The notes beneath the pieces are model-generated. The model saw nothing but the letters and a program-made list of their open reading frames with translations, was not told where the DNA came from and did not search any database. From the NCBI GenBank assembly GCA_002633025.1, contig NMRB01001396.1:43847-107846 (forward strand): a stretch of DNA of 64,000 nucleotides, read 5' to 3'. This stretch comes from Notospermus geniculatus (Eukaryota; Nemertea; Pilidiophora; Heteronemertea; Lineidae). This document shows positions 1 through 6,917 of the stretch, piece after piece. The position numbers and the translations under genes were made by a program. How positions within the stretch are numbered: the stretch's first letter is position 1; every line of letters starts with the position of its first letter.

Positions 1-591
1 GGAATCCAAAGATTAAACGATTCTATCAGAACTTATGTTTATTGTATTTTAGGGGCGCAAGCTGAAACTAGAACTGCTATAACTGGGAGTTTTGGAACTG
101 AGCTAGATGCACAGAAACAATTTCTTAAACTACTGAATGATTCTATTGATAAACACGCAGATGTTTCAACTTCTATTGAAAGATATCAAAAAGCAATAAC
201 TGATACTCATGTTAGATTAGATTATGTTATTGGCCCAGGACTTTACATAATTAGTTCAGATATGGTTTTAAAAGTTGGTAATATAGAAAATTATAACAAT
301 AACATTCAGATTGCAACTCAAAATATGACACCTGGGAGAAATAACATTAATAAAGAAAAAAGAAGATTACCTCAATTAATGGAAGGTTCGCCAGTTAAAA
401 CATTTAGAACAAAAGTGAAAGACATAGTCCCCCAAGATGAAGTAGTCACAGATAAGTCAGAACCAGTTCACTCAGAACCAGATAATAAAGAACTGAGCAT
501 AACCACCAAAGCTACAACTCACCAAGACATAAAGTTTGCTTTATATGGTGTAACTAGTGCATTAGTGGGTGTTGCACTATATTTACGTTAA
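1..591 (+). CDS. Polinton plus-strand protein, 5' end cut by window edge, C-terminal membrane segment
   Basis: The frame is open from the first base to the TAA at 589-591, so the gene starts left of the window. At least 196 residues are visible. An in-frame ATG at 262 is internal: the 87 codons before it have no stop and read like ordinary protein. The middle is polar and Lys/Glu-rich. The last 25 residues form one hydrophobic segment ending in LYLR, so a C-tail membrane anchor is likely. The stop codon overlaps the TAAATAAATG start motif of the next gene. Its position beside the capsid-like gene suggests a virion component. I do not recognise the family. Confidence 0.8.
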   Translation, partial: GIQRLNDSIRTYVYCILGAQAETRTAITGSFGTELDAQKQFLKLLNDSIDKHADVSTSIERYQKAITDTHVRLDYVIGPGLYIISSDMVLKVGNIENYNNNIQIATQNMTPGRNNINKEKRRLPQLMEGSPVKTFRTKVKDIVPQDEVVTDKSEPVHSEPDNKELSITTKATTHQDIKFALYGVTSALVGVALYLR

Positions 592-598
592 ATAAATG
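588..598 (+). promoter_or_regulatory. TAAATAAATG start motif of the 515-aa gene
   Basis: The sequence TTAAATAAATG contains the upstream gene's TAA stop and the start codon at 596. The same ten bases TAAATAAATG stand at 2141, 3453 and 3718. The spacing is identical each time, which suggests a promoter or initiator fused to the start codon, as in the TAAATG late promoters of poxviruses. Function is inferred. Confidence 0.5.
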
Positions 599-2143
599 GC
601 TGAAGGAGGAACTGATCCAGAACTTGCTGAATTGGAAGAACGGTTTAGAAAATTTCAGGCTTCTGATGAACCATTACCTGATGATCAACAAGAAACTAGT
701 TTTGTTGATGATAACACCAAATACAGAGGTACTCAGTACAACACAGGTGATTATTTAGATGATATGTCTACATTTGAACCACCTAGGGCAATAGATCCCG
801 AATTACACGAAAAACAAGCTAGGTACATTATTAATCAAGATAAGTTAAAAAAGGCTATGAAAAATACAGAATGGAATTATACAGAAGAAGGTTTACAACG
901 GTTAGCCGCAAGAGTATATACTGATGGAGATGGCATATATTTTTTTCCAGAAGGAAGAGGTATTTATGACAAATTATCTGATGATAAAAAAGAAGATCTA
1001 TTAAAAAGAAATTTACTTATAGAATTTAAAAATAAACAAAAGGAAGTAATAAATTATGTTTTACGTTTAACCAAAAAAAGTGGGGAGTTTTATTCTGTGG
1101 CAACTATGGATTCAAGATACGGGGTAAATTTTACCAGGGAAGTCGTTGGTACTCTTTTCTCTGCCGAAGAAAAAGCCGAAGCTGAAGCCGAAGCCAAAAA
1201 GAAAGCTGAAGCCAGTGAACCTTCCAGAACTCAACCTCAACAAATAAGCCCGGAAAGACAACATATTGTCGAGACCTTAGAAACGCTAGATGTTGACCCA
1301 ATTAAACAACTTATTGATACAGATGAAGTAGAATTGAGATCATTAGGGTTCTCAGATAATGCTTTAAGAGAGTGGAGAGGGTTAATAAAAACAAGTGAGG
1401 ATTTTGCTGCAGTTAAACGAAATAAAGATATGCAGATACAAGAATTAGAAAAACAGAATCAAAAATTGGGAAAGAAAGTAAATGATTTAGTGACAGAATT
1501 TATCAATACTACCGCATTAGATGTTGCTGATAAAGATGAATTAGAAAAAGAGATCGGTGAATTAAAAAAAGAAAAAGAAGAAGTAGTTAAGAAATTAGTA
1601 ATAGAAAGAAAGAAGGCATTTGAATTAAGAACTGAGGAAGAATCTCAAACAAGAAGGATGAAAAGTTTAATCACTGATGTCTTAAAAAATCCTGAATCTG
1701 AAATACCACTAAAAGATAGAATTAAGTTACTCTTTAAAATTGAAGGTTTAACAGTTGCTGCAATTATAGCCTCAATAACAATGTTTTTCACAACTTTAGG
1801 TTTATCCATCAGTAATAGTCTTAAAGGTTCAACTCCGTCTCCAAAACCACCATCTCCTCCGTCTCCAGAACCAAGTATTCCCAATAAAGTGAAAGAAGGA
1901 TTAAAGAAATTTGCAGAATGGTTAAAAGAATTAGCGAAGAAGTCACTTTCAGCTTTACCAGGTATAATTGGTTCAATAGTTTCATTTATCTTTAAATCAG
2001 CTGGAGCAGTTGTTGGTTTTCTAGCAGAACATTTAATTATACTCGTCGTCATTATTGTTAGTTCTATAGTTTACGGAATGATGAGAGGTGTTAGTTATAT
2101 CAAAACCACAAAGTGGCAGCGACGTAGTCGAAATAAACGCTAA
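596..2143 (+). CDS. Coiled-coil, Pro-rich, multi-pass membrane protein (structural, unknown family)
   Basis: The protein has 515 residues. The N-terminal 190 are acidic and polar. An Ala/Glu/Lys-rich linker follows near residues 190-205, then a long charged region with heptad character (about 280-360) that should form a coiled coil. The C-terminal third has hydrophobic segments near 385-405 and 450-500, split by a Pro/Ser linker (SPKPPSPPSPEP), and a basic tail (RRSRNKR). The gene lies directly between the truncated first gene and the capsid-like gene, each separated by only 4 bases, so it is probably expressed with the virion genes. I see no protease or nuclease motif. A fibre, minor capsid or membrane-remodelling role is possible but not shown. 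Confidence 0.8.
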   Translation: MAEGGTDPELAELEERFRKFQASDEPLPDDQQETSFVDDNTKYRGTQYNTGDYLDDMSTFEPPRAIDPELHEKQARYIINQDKLKKAMKNTEWNYTEEGLQRLAARVYTDGDGIYFFPEGRGIYDKLSDDKKEDLLKRNLLIEFKNKQKEVINYVLRLTKKSGEFYSVATMDSRYGVNFTREVVGTLFSAEEKAEAEAEAKKKAEASEPSRTQPQQISPERQHIVETLETLDVDPIKQLIDTDEVELRSLGFSDNALREWRGLIKTSEDFAAVKRNKDMQIQELEKQNQKLGKKVNDLVTEFINTTALDVADKDELEKEIGELKKEKEEVVKKLVIERKKAFELRTEEESQTRRMKSLITDVLKNPESEIPLKDRIKLLFKIEGLTVAAIIASITMFFTTLGLSISNSLKGSTPSPKPPSPPSPEPSIPNKVKEGLKKFAEWLKELAKKSLSALPGIIGSIVSFIFKSAGAVVGFLAEHLIILVVIIVSSIVYGMMRGVSYIKTTKWQRRSRNKR

Positions 2144-2150
2144 ATAAATG
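2141..2150 (+). promoter_or_regulatory. TAAATAAATG start motif of the capsid-like gene
   Basis: These ten bases match the motifs at 589, 3453 and 3718. The TAA is also the stop codon of the 515-aa gene, and the ATG is the start of the 418-aa gene. Confidence 0.5.
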
Positions 2151-3404
2151 GCAACAGGAACAATTCTAAATGCAAATAGAAATCTTAGAATTGGATTAGG
2201 TTTAAAAGCTGAAAGACAACATCATGTTATTTGTAATAATCCGTCTGGGGCAAATTCAAAAGAAACATTATACATAAGAATACCGAGATTAACAGAAAAT
2301 ACTTTCTTTGTCCCAGGAACATTTTACTTATCAGCTGATGTTGATCTTATTGGGCACGCAGATAATTATGTTGTTAATAATTTAGGTAGAAATCTAATCT
2401 CAAAACTAGTTGTAAAATGGGGAACTGAAACAATCTTTCAACTTGATAATTATAACTTATACACAACTTTCAAAGATCTATGGTTGAGTGAGAAAGAAAG
2501 AAGTAATTTAGTATTTCAAGGAATTCAAGCTAAGCAATTAAGACAATTAAGGTCAGGAGTTGCTGAAGGACGTGTTCAAGGTGAAACAACTGCACAGAAA
2601 ACACTTAAGACTGTATTTGATAAGAAATATATGATACCTTTAGATTTTGAATTATTATCAACTCATGCTCCATTGTATAAATTTCCAATAAAAGAAGATA
2701 TTATTTTTGAAATAACTTTAGCACCAAAAGAAGATATAATTGTTACTGGTACAGTAGCAAATATGAATTACGAGTTAAAAAATATTTCTTTAGAATATGA
2801 CACAGTGACAAATGAAACATTAGCTAATCAATTAAGTGGTATCTATAACGCAGGATTTTCCCTTCTTTACGATTGGGTTGATCACTTTAAAACTGTTCAT
2901 GTTGATTCAGCAGATACTTTAATTAATGAAAATATCAATTTCCCTAGAAGGTCAATAAAAGGTGTTTTACTTTTATTTATCACAGATCATACTGCTGGCA
3001 CAAGAGATTCTGAGAAATTTGAAAACCCTGGTATAACTAATCTTAAGATTACAATAGAAGGTATAGCAAATAAAGTATTCCCAGTGGGAATGAGAACTTT
3101 GGACCACTGGATAGAAATTAAGAAACACTTTATGAGTGAGAATGCCAAAAAGACAGATGATTGTTATATGACCTTAGAAAAATATTATGGTGATAAAGAT
3201 CACTATGGTTTATGGATTGATTTAAGAACTACTGAAGATAATACTTTACATGGTTCTGGTAAAAAACTACAAAACACAAAAGATGGTATACAATTAGCTA
3301 TAACAAAAACAGCTAATAAAGGACCTTATAAAATGCACATTTTTATTGTTTCTGATGCGCAAGTAAATATAAGTAATCAACAACTTGCAAGTCTGCAACA
3401 TTGA
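2148..3404 (+). CDS. Putative major capsid (hexon-like) protein
   Basis: The protein has 418 residues with no membrane segment, no coiled coil and a beta-rich composition. It resembles the conserved Polinton/adintovirus protein often labelled F54H12.2-like in invertebrate annotations. I take that family as the hexon-type double jelly-roll capsid protein. Visible family-like features are an N-terminal block around LGRNLISKLVVKWG (about residues 77-90), followed by the aromatic stretch NYNLYTTFKDLW, and a later FPRRSIKGVLLLF segment near 265-280. It is the largest soluble protein in the plus-strand cluster, which fits a major virion component. Start and stop are well defined by the TAAATAAATG motif. 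A structural prediction showing two jelly rolls would settle it. A penton-type single jelly roll is less likely at this length. Confidence 0.65.
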   Translation: MATGTILNANRNLRIGLGLKAERQHHVICNNPSGANSKETLYIRIPRLTENTFFVPGTFYLSADVDLIGHADNYVVNNLGRNLISKLVVKWGTETIFQLDNYNLYTTFKDLWLSEKERSNLVFQGIQAKQLRQLRSGVAEGRVQGETTAQKTLKTVFDKKYMIPLDFELLSTHAPLYKFPIKEDIIFEITLAPKEDIIVTGTVANMNYELKNISLEYDTVTNETLANQLSGIYNAGFSLLYDWVDHFKTVHVDSADTLINENINFPRRSIKGVLLLFITDHTAGTRDSEKFENPGITNLKITIEGIANKVFPVGMRTLDHWIEIKKHFMSENAKKTDDCYMTLEKYYGDKDHYGLWIDLRTTEDNTLHGSGKKLQNTKDGIQLAITKTANKGPYKMHIFIVSDAQVNISNQQLASLQH

Positions 3405-3452
3405 ACAAAGTTCGTGCTATCCAGCTAGATGTCCCAGCATTAGCTTTTTTAC

Positions 3453-3462
3453 TAAATAAATG
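3453..3462 (+). promoter_or_regulatory. TAAATAAATG start motif of the 77-aa gene
   Basis: The motif here is intergenic, preceded by AC, and lies 48 bases after the capsid-like stop codon. It does not overlap a stop codon of another gene. This shows that the conservation is not a by-product of TAA/ATG overlap. Confidence 0.5.
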
Positions 3463-3693
3463 GAAGCAAATAGAAAGGATTTTGTGAACACTTTATATCA
3501 AAGTACTTTATTAGCCGGAGTAACAATTGGTTATTCTTACTTAATTAAGAGATTCCTTAGGATTAACATCGGTTCTCCAAGTCAAGCTAATTTAGAAGAA
3601 ATTTTAAAACTTGGTGGTATTGTTGCAGTAAGTAATATGAGTTTAGATTATTTATATCAACAGGGAATTATTCCGCGTAATATTATGAAGTAA
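3460..3693 (+). CDS. Small two-segment membrane protein of the virion gene cluster
   Basis: The protein has 77 residues with two hydrophobic stretches (about 13-30 and 48-65), a basic turn (IKRFLRI) between them and a Lys at the C-terminus. It lies just after the capsid-like gene and has the same start motif as its neighbours, so it is a real gene despite its size. Short membrane proteins next to the capsid gene are common in Polintons and adintoviruses, where they may serve in virion assembly or membrane passage. No specific function can be read from the sequence. Confidence 0.7.
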   Translation: MEANRKDFVNTLYQSTLLAGVTIGYSYLIKRFLRINIGSPSQANLEEILKLGGIVAVSNMSLDYLYQQGIIPRNIMK

Positions 3694-3717
3694 CCTTTAA
3701 TTAAATAAATTTTCTAC

Positions 3718-3727
3718 TAAATAAATG
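3718..3727 (+). promoter_or_regulatory. TAAATAAATG start motif of the HNH gene
   Basis: This is an intergenic copy preceded by AC, as at 3453, and followed directly by the HNH reading frame. A nearby TTAAATAAATT at 3700-3710 resembles it but lacks the start codon. Confidence 0.5.
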
Positions 3728-4408
3728 AATCGTATGGAGTACCTCAACAATAAACAGAAGAAAGAATTAAAGTTAAATGAAACAATTAATAATTTGAATA
3801 TAAACGATAAATTATGCTCTGGTGATGAAATATGTTGTGGAAAAAATAAACCACTTACAGAGTTTTCTCCTTCTGCTTTAAAATGTATTTGTAAAGAATG
3901 TGCTAGAAAGATTAGAGAAAGAAATAGGCAAGATAAAATAGATAATGATGAAGATAGATATATTTATGAGAAGATAAGAAATACTATTTCAAGGGTAGGA
4001 ATATTTTCATCAGTTTTAAAGTGCAGTGATAAGTTCTTTTATAGTTGGGTTAAATCTCAAAGTAAAGATCCAGGGTGTGATGATCTGTTCAACTCACATT
4101 TTGATCATGTTATCCCAATTCATTATTTTAAGAGATTCTCTAATGCATCACCTTTCTTATCAATCAGAGATAGTTGGATAAATATTATGCCATTAAATGC
4201 TACAGAGAATCTTAAAAAAGGTACTAATGTGGATTTCGATTTATTTCAAACCCAACTAGATAAAGCAAAAGAATTTATCAATAATTATTCTAACGATAGT
4301 TTCACATCTAACGATGTATGTATGTTAAATTATCATAATAATATTTCACTTTTATTCAACCAATTAAATGGCAGCTGTGGGAATGATGATAGGTGGTGCT
4401 TTGGTTAA
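3725..4408 (+). CDS. Zinc-ribbon HNH-type endonuclease
   Basis: The protein has 227 residues. A Cys-rich zinc-binding region near residues 30-60 includes CICKEC. A betabeta-alpha-metal HNH core follows near 120-165: the FDHVIPIHYF strand carries the presumed catalytic His, and WINIMPLNATENLKK carries the Asn and Lys expected at the second half of an HNH site. The C-terminal half of the same module recurs in the kinase fusion at 4753-6000 (DHVLPIAHF, WINIRPISKKENREK), so the two are paralogues. The 3' end overlaps the next gene by 41 bases in another frame. The role is unknown: DNA nicking during replication, homing, or defence against rival elements are all possible. Confidence 0.75.
   Translation: MNRMEYLNNKQKKELKLNETINNLNINDKLCSGDEICCGKNKPLTEFSPSALKCICKECARKIRERNRQDKIDNDEDRYIYEKIRNTISRVGIFSSVLKCSDKFFYSWVKSQSKDPGCDDLFNSHFDHVIPIHYFKRFSNASPFLSIRDSWINIMPLNATENLKKGTNVDFDLFQTQLDKAKEFINNYSNDSFTSNDVCMLNYHNNISLLFNQLNGSCGNDDRWCFG
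4364..4370 (+). promoter_or_regulatory. TTAAATG start motif inside the end of the HNH gene
   Basis: A weaker version of the plus-strand start motif (CAATTAAATGG) precedes the 139-aa gene. It lies inside the coding end of the HNH gene, so the 41-base overlap may exist to keep this element. Confidence 0.35.
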
Positions 4409-4787
4409 TGCTTTTGCATTTACTGGGTCTGGTTATTTGTTTAAAACAATAGATAAGAATGGTTATGAAGTTGAAATGAAGCGACATAATTATGCTCAAG
4501 AAAAATTACAGAAAGCTACAACTCAATGGGAAGAACATAGAAAGCAGACTATAGATTTTGTTAATCTTCAATTGAAAAAAGAGCAACAATCAGTTTATGA
4601 CTTTAGAGAAGCAGATTCTGCGTTAACATTGTATAATGAGCTTCACCCAACTAATAAGATACTGATAAGACGAAAACCTCAATTAAGTGATTATTATACC
4701 CCAGGTAAAGAGATGAAGAATTATGAATATTTATGGATTATTGGTGGATTGACTAGCACTGGGTTAATGATTTGGTATTTTTTATAA
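4368..4787 (+). CDS. Conserved Polinton membrane protein with central coiled coil
   Basis: The protein has 139 residues. It has a Gly/Ala-rich hydrophobic N-terminus (MIGGALVNAFAFTGSGYLF), a charged helical middle (about 30-85) with an LQLKKEQQSVYDFREADSA segment, and a C-terminal membrane anchor (WIIGGLTSTGLMIWYFL). The layout, and in particular the MIGGALVNA opening, match a small protein that recurs in animal Polintons. I infer a virion membrane or accessory role. The start overlaps the HNH gene. The end overlaps the 3' end of the kinase-HNH gene on the other strand by 35 bases, so this is the convergence point of the two transcription units. Confidence 0.75.
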   Translation: MAAVGMMIGGALVNAFAFTGSGYLFKTIDKNGYEVEMKRHNYAQEKLQKATTQWEEHRKQTIDFVNLQLKKEQQSVYDFREADSALTLYNELHPTNKILIRRKPQLSDYYTPGKEMKNYEYLWIIGGLTSTGLMIWYFL

Positions 4788-6000
4788 TAAAATTAAAGTT
4801 AGTAATTATTTTGTTCTTCTCTTCTTGGGTACTAAAAGTATGCTGCTTGATAAATTCATCAGCTTTAACTAATTGAGAATAAAATAAGTTTAAATCTATT
4901 TTATCACTTTTCTCTCTATTCTCTTTCTTACTTATTGGCCTTATATTAATCCAGTTCCAACATATATGTGGGTTATCTTTAAAATGTGCTATAGGTAAAA
5001 CATGATCTAATTCTTCTTTCACTATCTTATTTGGGCTTATCACTCTTTGATGTTCTAACCATTCAATAAAGAATTCATTTGGGCAACCTAAGTATTCTTC
5101 AAGTTTACCTAACCCCTTACATCTTGATAAACTATTCCTCAATAATTGTATCTCATAAAAGTCCGGGTCTTTGTATTTTTTATTCATGTATGGTCGCATA
5201 TAATTTTTATTACATTCTTGACAATAGCTTTGTAAACCATCATTTGATTTAGATTTTTTATAAAAACTACTTTTAAGTTTAATTAACTTACATTTTGAAC
5301 ATCGCTTACATGAGCCGTTACCGCATAAAGACATATTGATAAATTTTATAAATTTCTCTTTAACTTGTTCCTTATCTTCATCACCATTTAAAATAACTAC
5401 AATACAAGGTAATTTACTTTGATTATTAATAAATAAGTCTTCGTGATATTTATGTAATTTAATTAGATATTCCGGAGTAACTCCAACTTCCTCAGATCTT
5501 GACCTTTCTCTCATCCTCTCATAACACTTTTCTGGTTTAGTTCTTAAATAAACTATACAATTAGGTTTAGGGATATTTAGTTCATTTTGTATAAACTTCT
5601 CAGTAATATAATTATAATCATTACCACTTAACATACCATCATCATGTTGCATTTCTGTAAATATATATTGTGAAGAATAAACACTTCTTTCCATAATCTT
5701 TAAGTTATTAGTTATAAAATTATGATTATCTATTGATGTTTGTTGTGTCATTAATTGAAAGTCTTTCATGTATTTCTTTGGTTCTTTATACATTAATTCT
5801 AGCATATTAACTCCATCCCCAGTCTCACTATCGTTCACAGTCTCGCTGTCGCTCCAATTTTTCCATCTTTCTATTGGTTCTGGTATTACAGTGATATCAA
5901 CATATTGTTCTAATGATTTTATTAGTGTACTTTTTCCGGATGCAATGTTTCCTTCTATCATTATTGAACTTTGTTCTTCACGCTTTGCGTTCGGTCCCAT
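4753..6000 (-). CDS. Deoxynucleoside kinase fused to a zinc-ribbon/HNH domain
   Basis: The protein has 415 residues. Residues 1-225 form a deoxynucleoside kinase of the dNK/TK2/dCK type, which phosphorylates deoxynucleosides to supply dNTPs. Visible motifs are the P-loop GNIASGKST, EPIERW, the ERS motif in MERSVYSS, and the lid RERSRSEE followed by YLIKLHKYHE. Residues about 230-270 form a zinc ribbon (CSKCKLIKLKSSFY, then YCQEC). Residues about 300-400 form an HNH core (LDHVLPIAHF, NWINIRPISKKEN) paralogous to the protein at 3725-4408. The frame runs through without a stop, so the fusion is real in this assembly. The start follows TATATAAATG. The HNH part may be a captured homing-type nuclease or may add a DNA-processing activity to the kinase. 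Confidence 0.85.
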   Translation of the reverse strand: MGPNAKREEQSSIMIEGNIASGKSTLIKSLEQYVDITVIPEPIERWKNWSDSETVNDSETGDGVNMLELMYKEPKKYMKDFQLMTQQTSIDNHNFITNNLKIMERSVYSSQYIFTEMQHDDGMLSGNDYNYITEKFIQNELNIPKPNCIVYLRTKPEKCYERMRERSRSEEVGVTPEYLIKLHKYHEDLFINNQSKLPCIVVILNGDEDKEQVKEKFIKFINMSLCGNGSCKRCSKCKLIKLKSSFYKKSKSNDGLQSYCQECNKNYMRPYMNKKYKDPDFYEIQLLRNSLSRCKGLGKLEEYLGCPNEFFIEWLEHQRVISPNKIVKEELDHVLPIAHFKDNPHICWNWINIRPISKKENREKSDKIDLNLFYSQLVKADEFIKQHTFSTQEEKNKIITNFNFIIKNTKSLTQC

Positions 6001-6007
6001 TTATATA
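5998..6007 (-). promoter_or_regulatory. TATATAAATG start motif of the kinase-HNH gene
   Basis: Read on the minus strand, a TATA-like sequence runs directly into the start codon. The RING gene has the same ten bases at 6817-6826, and the 177-aa gene has GATATAAATG at 12999-13008. This differs from the plus-strand TAAATAAATG class. Confidence 0.45.
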
Positions 6008-6030
6008 GTAAAAAATTCTATAATAATAAT

Positions 6031-6819
6031 TCAAGCCCATTCATCTTCTTCAAATTCATCTTCATTGATATGTCGTCGGTTTCGCCATCTTCTTATCCAT
6101 ATTAATTCTGCTTCTAAGATTGGTTCATCTAAATTATCAACATTGAAATCTGCGCCGAAATCTTCATCATAAACTACTTCAAGTGTACCAGTTGTTCTTT
6201 GCCAATTAATCTCTGGTTCTGTAGAAGTAATATTTGCTCTACAACAAGGACATTTATTATATAACCTTGGATAACAGGCACTACAACAATTATCATGATT
6301 ACAAGGATAAAATGTTATATTAGGTAAATTACTATAACATATAATACAAAGATCATCATCATTTGTGTCGGGTTCTATAAATAAATTCCTGATATCATAA
6401 AGAAAGTCTTCAAGTCTAATGAGCATAGAATTAACTATTTCATTTTCTTCACCTAGATCTATTTCTTCACCTATATCTATTTCTTCACCTAAATCTATTT
6501 CTTCACCTATATCTACTTCTTCACCGAAATCTATTTCTTCACCTATATATTCTGTTGGGATAACTAAATTACGTAATAGTAAACTAAGTTCCTCATTTGT
6601 TGGGTCTTCATTGTTATTGGTTGCTATATCTTCATTGTTATTGGCTGCTATATCTTCATTGTTATTGGTTGCTATATCTTCATTATTATTGACTGGTATA
6701 TCTACATGGATTTCAAAGTTATCATTTATATTATTTAACAGTGAGCTCCCCAGACTACTGATAGCTGAGATGATTTTACTGATAACTGTGGTAATTACAT
6801 TTCTTATTTTGAGTCCCAT
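6031..6819 (-). CDS. RING-type E3 ubiquitin ligase-like protein with acidic repeats
   Basis: The protein has 262 residues. The RING finger lies near residues 155-195 and reads CIIC, then CNHDNCCSAC, then CPCCR. The H-x3-C-x2-C spacing is that of IAP/MIB-type RINGs, which act as ubiquitin ligases. Before it are two tandem repeat blocks: four NNNED-containing units (about 45-75) and six EEIDxG-type units (about 95-130), together a strongly acidic spacer. The N-terminus is hydrophobic and could bind membrane. No BIR domain is present, so it is not a full IAP. A role in blocking host apoptosis or turning over host factors is inferred from the RING type only. The TATATAAATG motif supports the start. 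Confidence 0.8.
   Translation of the reverse strand: MGLKIRNVITTVISKIISAISSLGSSLLNNINDNFEIHVDIPVNNNEDIATNNNEDIAANNNEDIATNNNEDPTNEELSLLLRNLVIPTEYIGEEIDFGEEVDIGEEIDLGEEIDIGEEIDLGEENEIVNSMLIRLEDFLYDIRNLFIEPDTNDDDLCIICYSNLPNITFYPCNHDNCCSACYPRLYNKCPCCRANITSTEPEINWQRTTGTLEVVYDEDFGADFNVDNLDEPILEAELIWIRRWRNRRHINEDEFEEDEWA
6445..6550 (-). repeat. 18-bp in-frame tandem repeat in the RING gene
   Basis: About six units of an 18-base repeat (plus strand ATTTCTTCACCTATATCT and variants) encode GEEIDI/GEEIDL units. The units vary mainly at one or two positions. Copy number is likely to differ between element copies. Confidence 0.8.
6598..6705 (-). repeat. 27-bp in-frame tandem repeat in the RING gene
   Basis: Four near-identical units (plus strand begins TCTTCATTGTTATTGG) encode the NNNEDIA units. 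Together with the 18-base array, about a quarter of this gene is repeat-derived. Confidence 0.8.
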
Positions 6820-6826
6820 TTATATA
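6817..6826 (-). promoter_or_regulatory. TATATAAATG start motif of the RING gene
   Basis: The ten bases are identical to the motif of the adjacent kinase-HNH gene. Upstream is a run of T on the coding strand. Confidence 0.45.
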
Positions 6827-6897
6827 ATAAAATTTTTTAAAACGAAGTTTAAACTGATTCAGGATCACTGTGCTCACTAGACTGCTCACTAGAGACA

Positions 6898-6915
6898 TAC
6901 GTCGTCGGCTTCGCA
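6898..6915 (-). repeat. GC-rich GCGAAGC mini-hairpin motif after the polymerase gene
   Basis: On the minus strand it reads GCGAAGCCGACGACGTATG directly after the polymerase stop codon. Close matches are at 11322-11340 (after the integrase stop), 6070-6086 and 12548-12566, with weaker ones near 9275 and 5985. The heptamer GCGAAGC is known as an exceptionally stable DNA mini-hairpin. A processing or termination role is only inferred. Confidence 0.45.
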
Positions 6916-6917
6916 CA

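Noticed and set aside
262-591. A complete 109-aa gene starting at 262
   Set aside because: The frame is open back to base 1, so the ATG at 262 is most likely internal to a longer gene cut by the window.
1645-2052. 135-codon open frame on the minus strand opposite the coiled-coil gene
   Set aside because: It is a shadow of the plus-strand gene: low complexity, no start motif, no family-like sequence.
6419-6880. 153-codon plus-strand frame opposite the RING gene
   Set aside because: It is open because the two in-frame tandem repeats lack stops on both strands. There is no start motif or domain.
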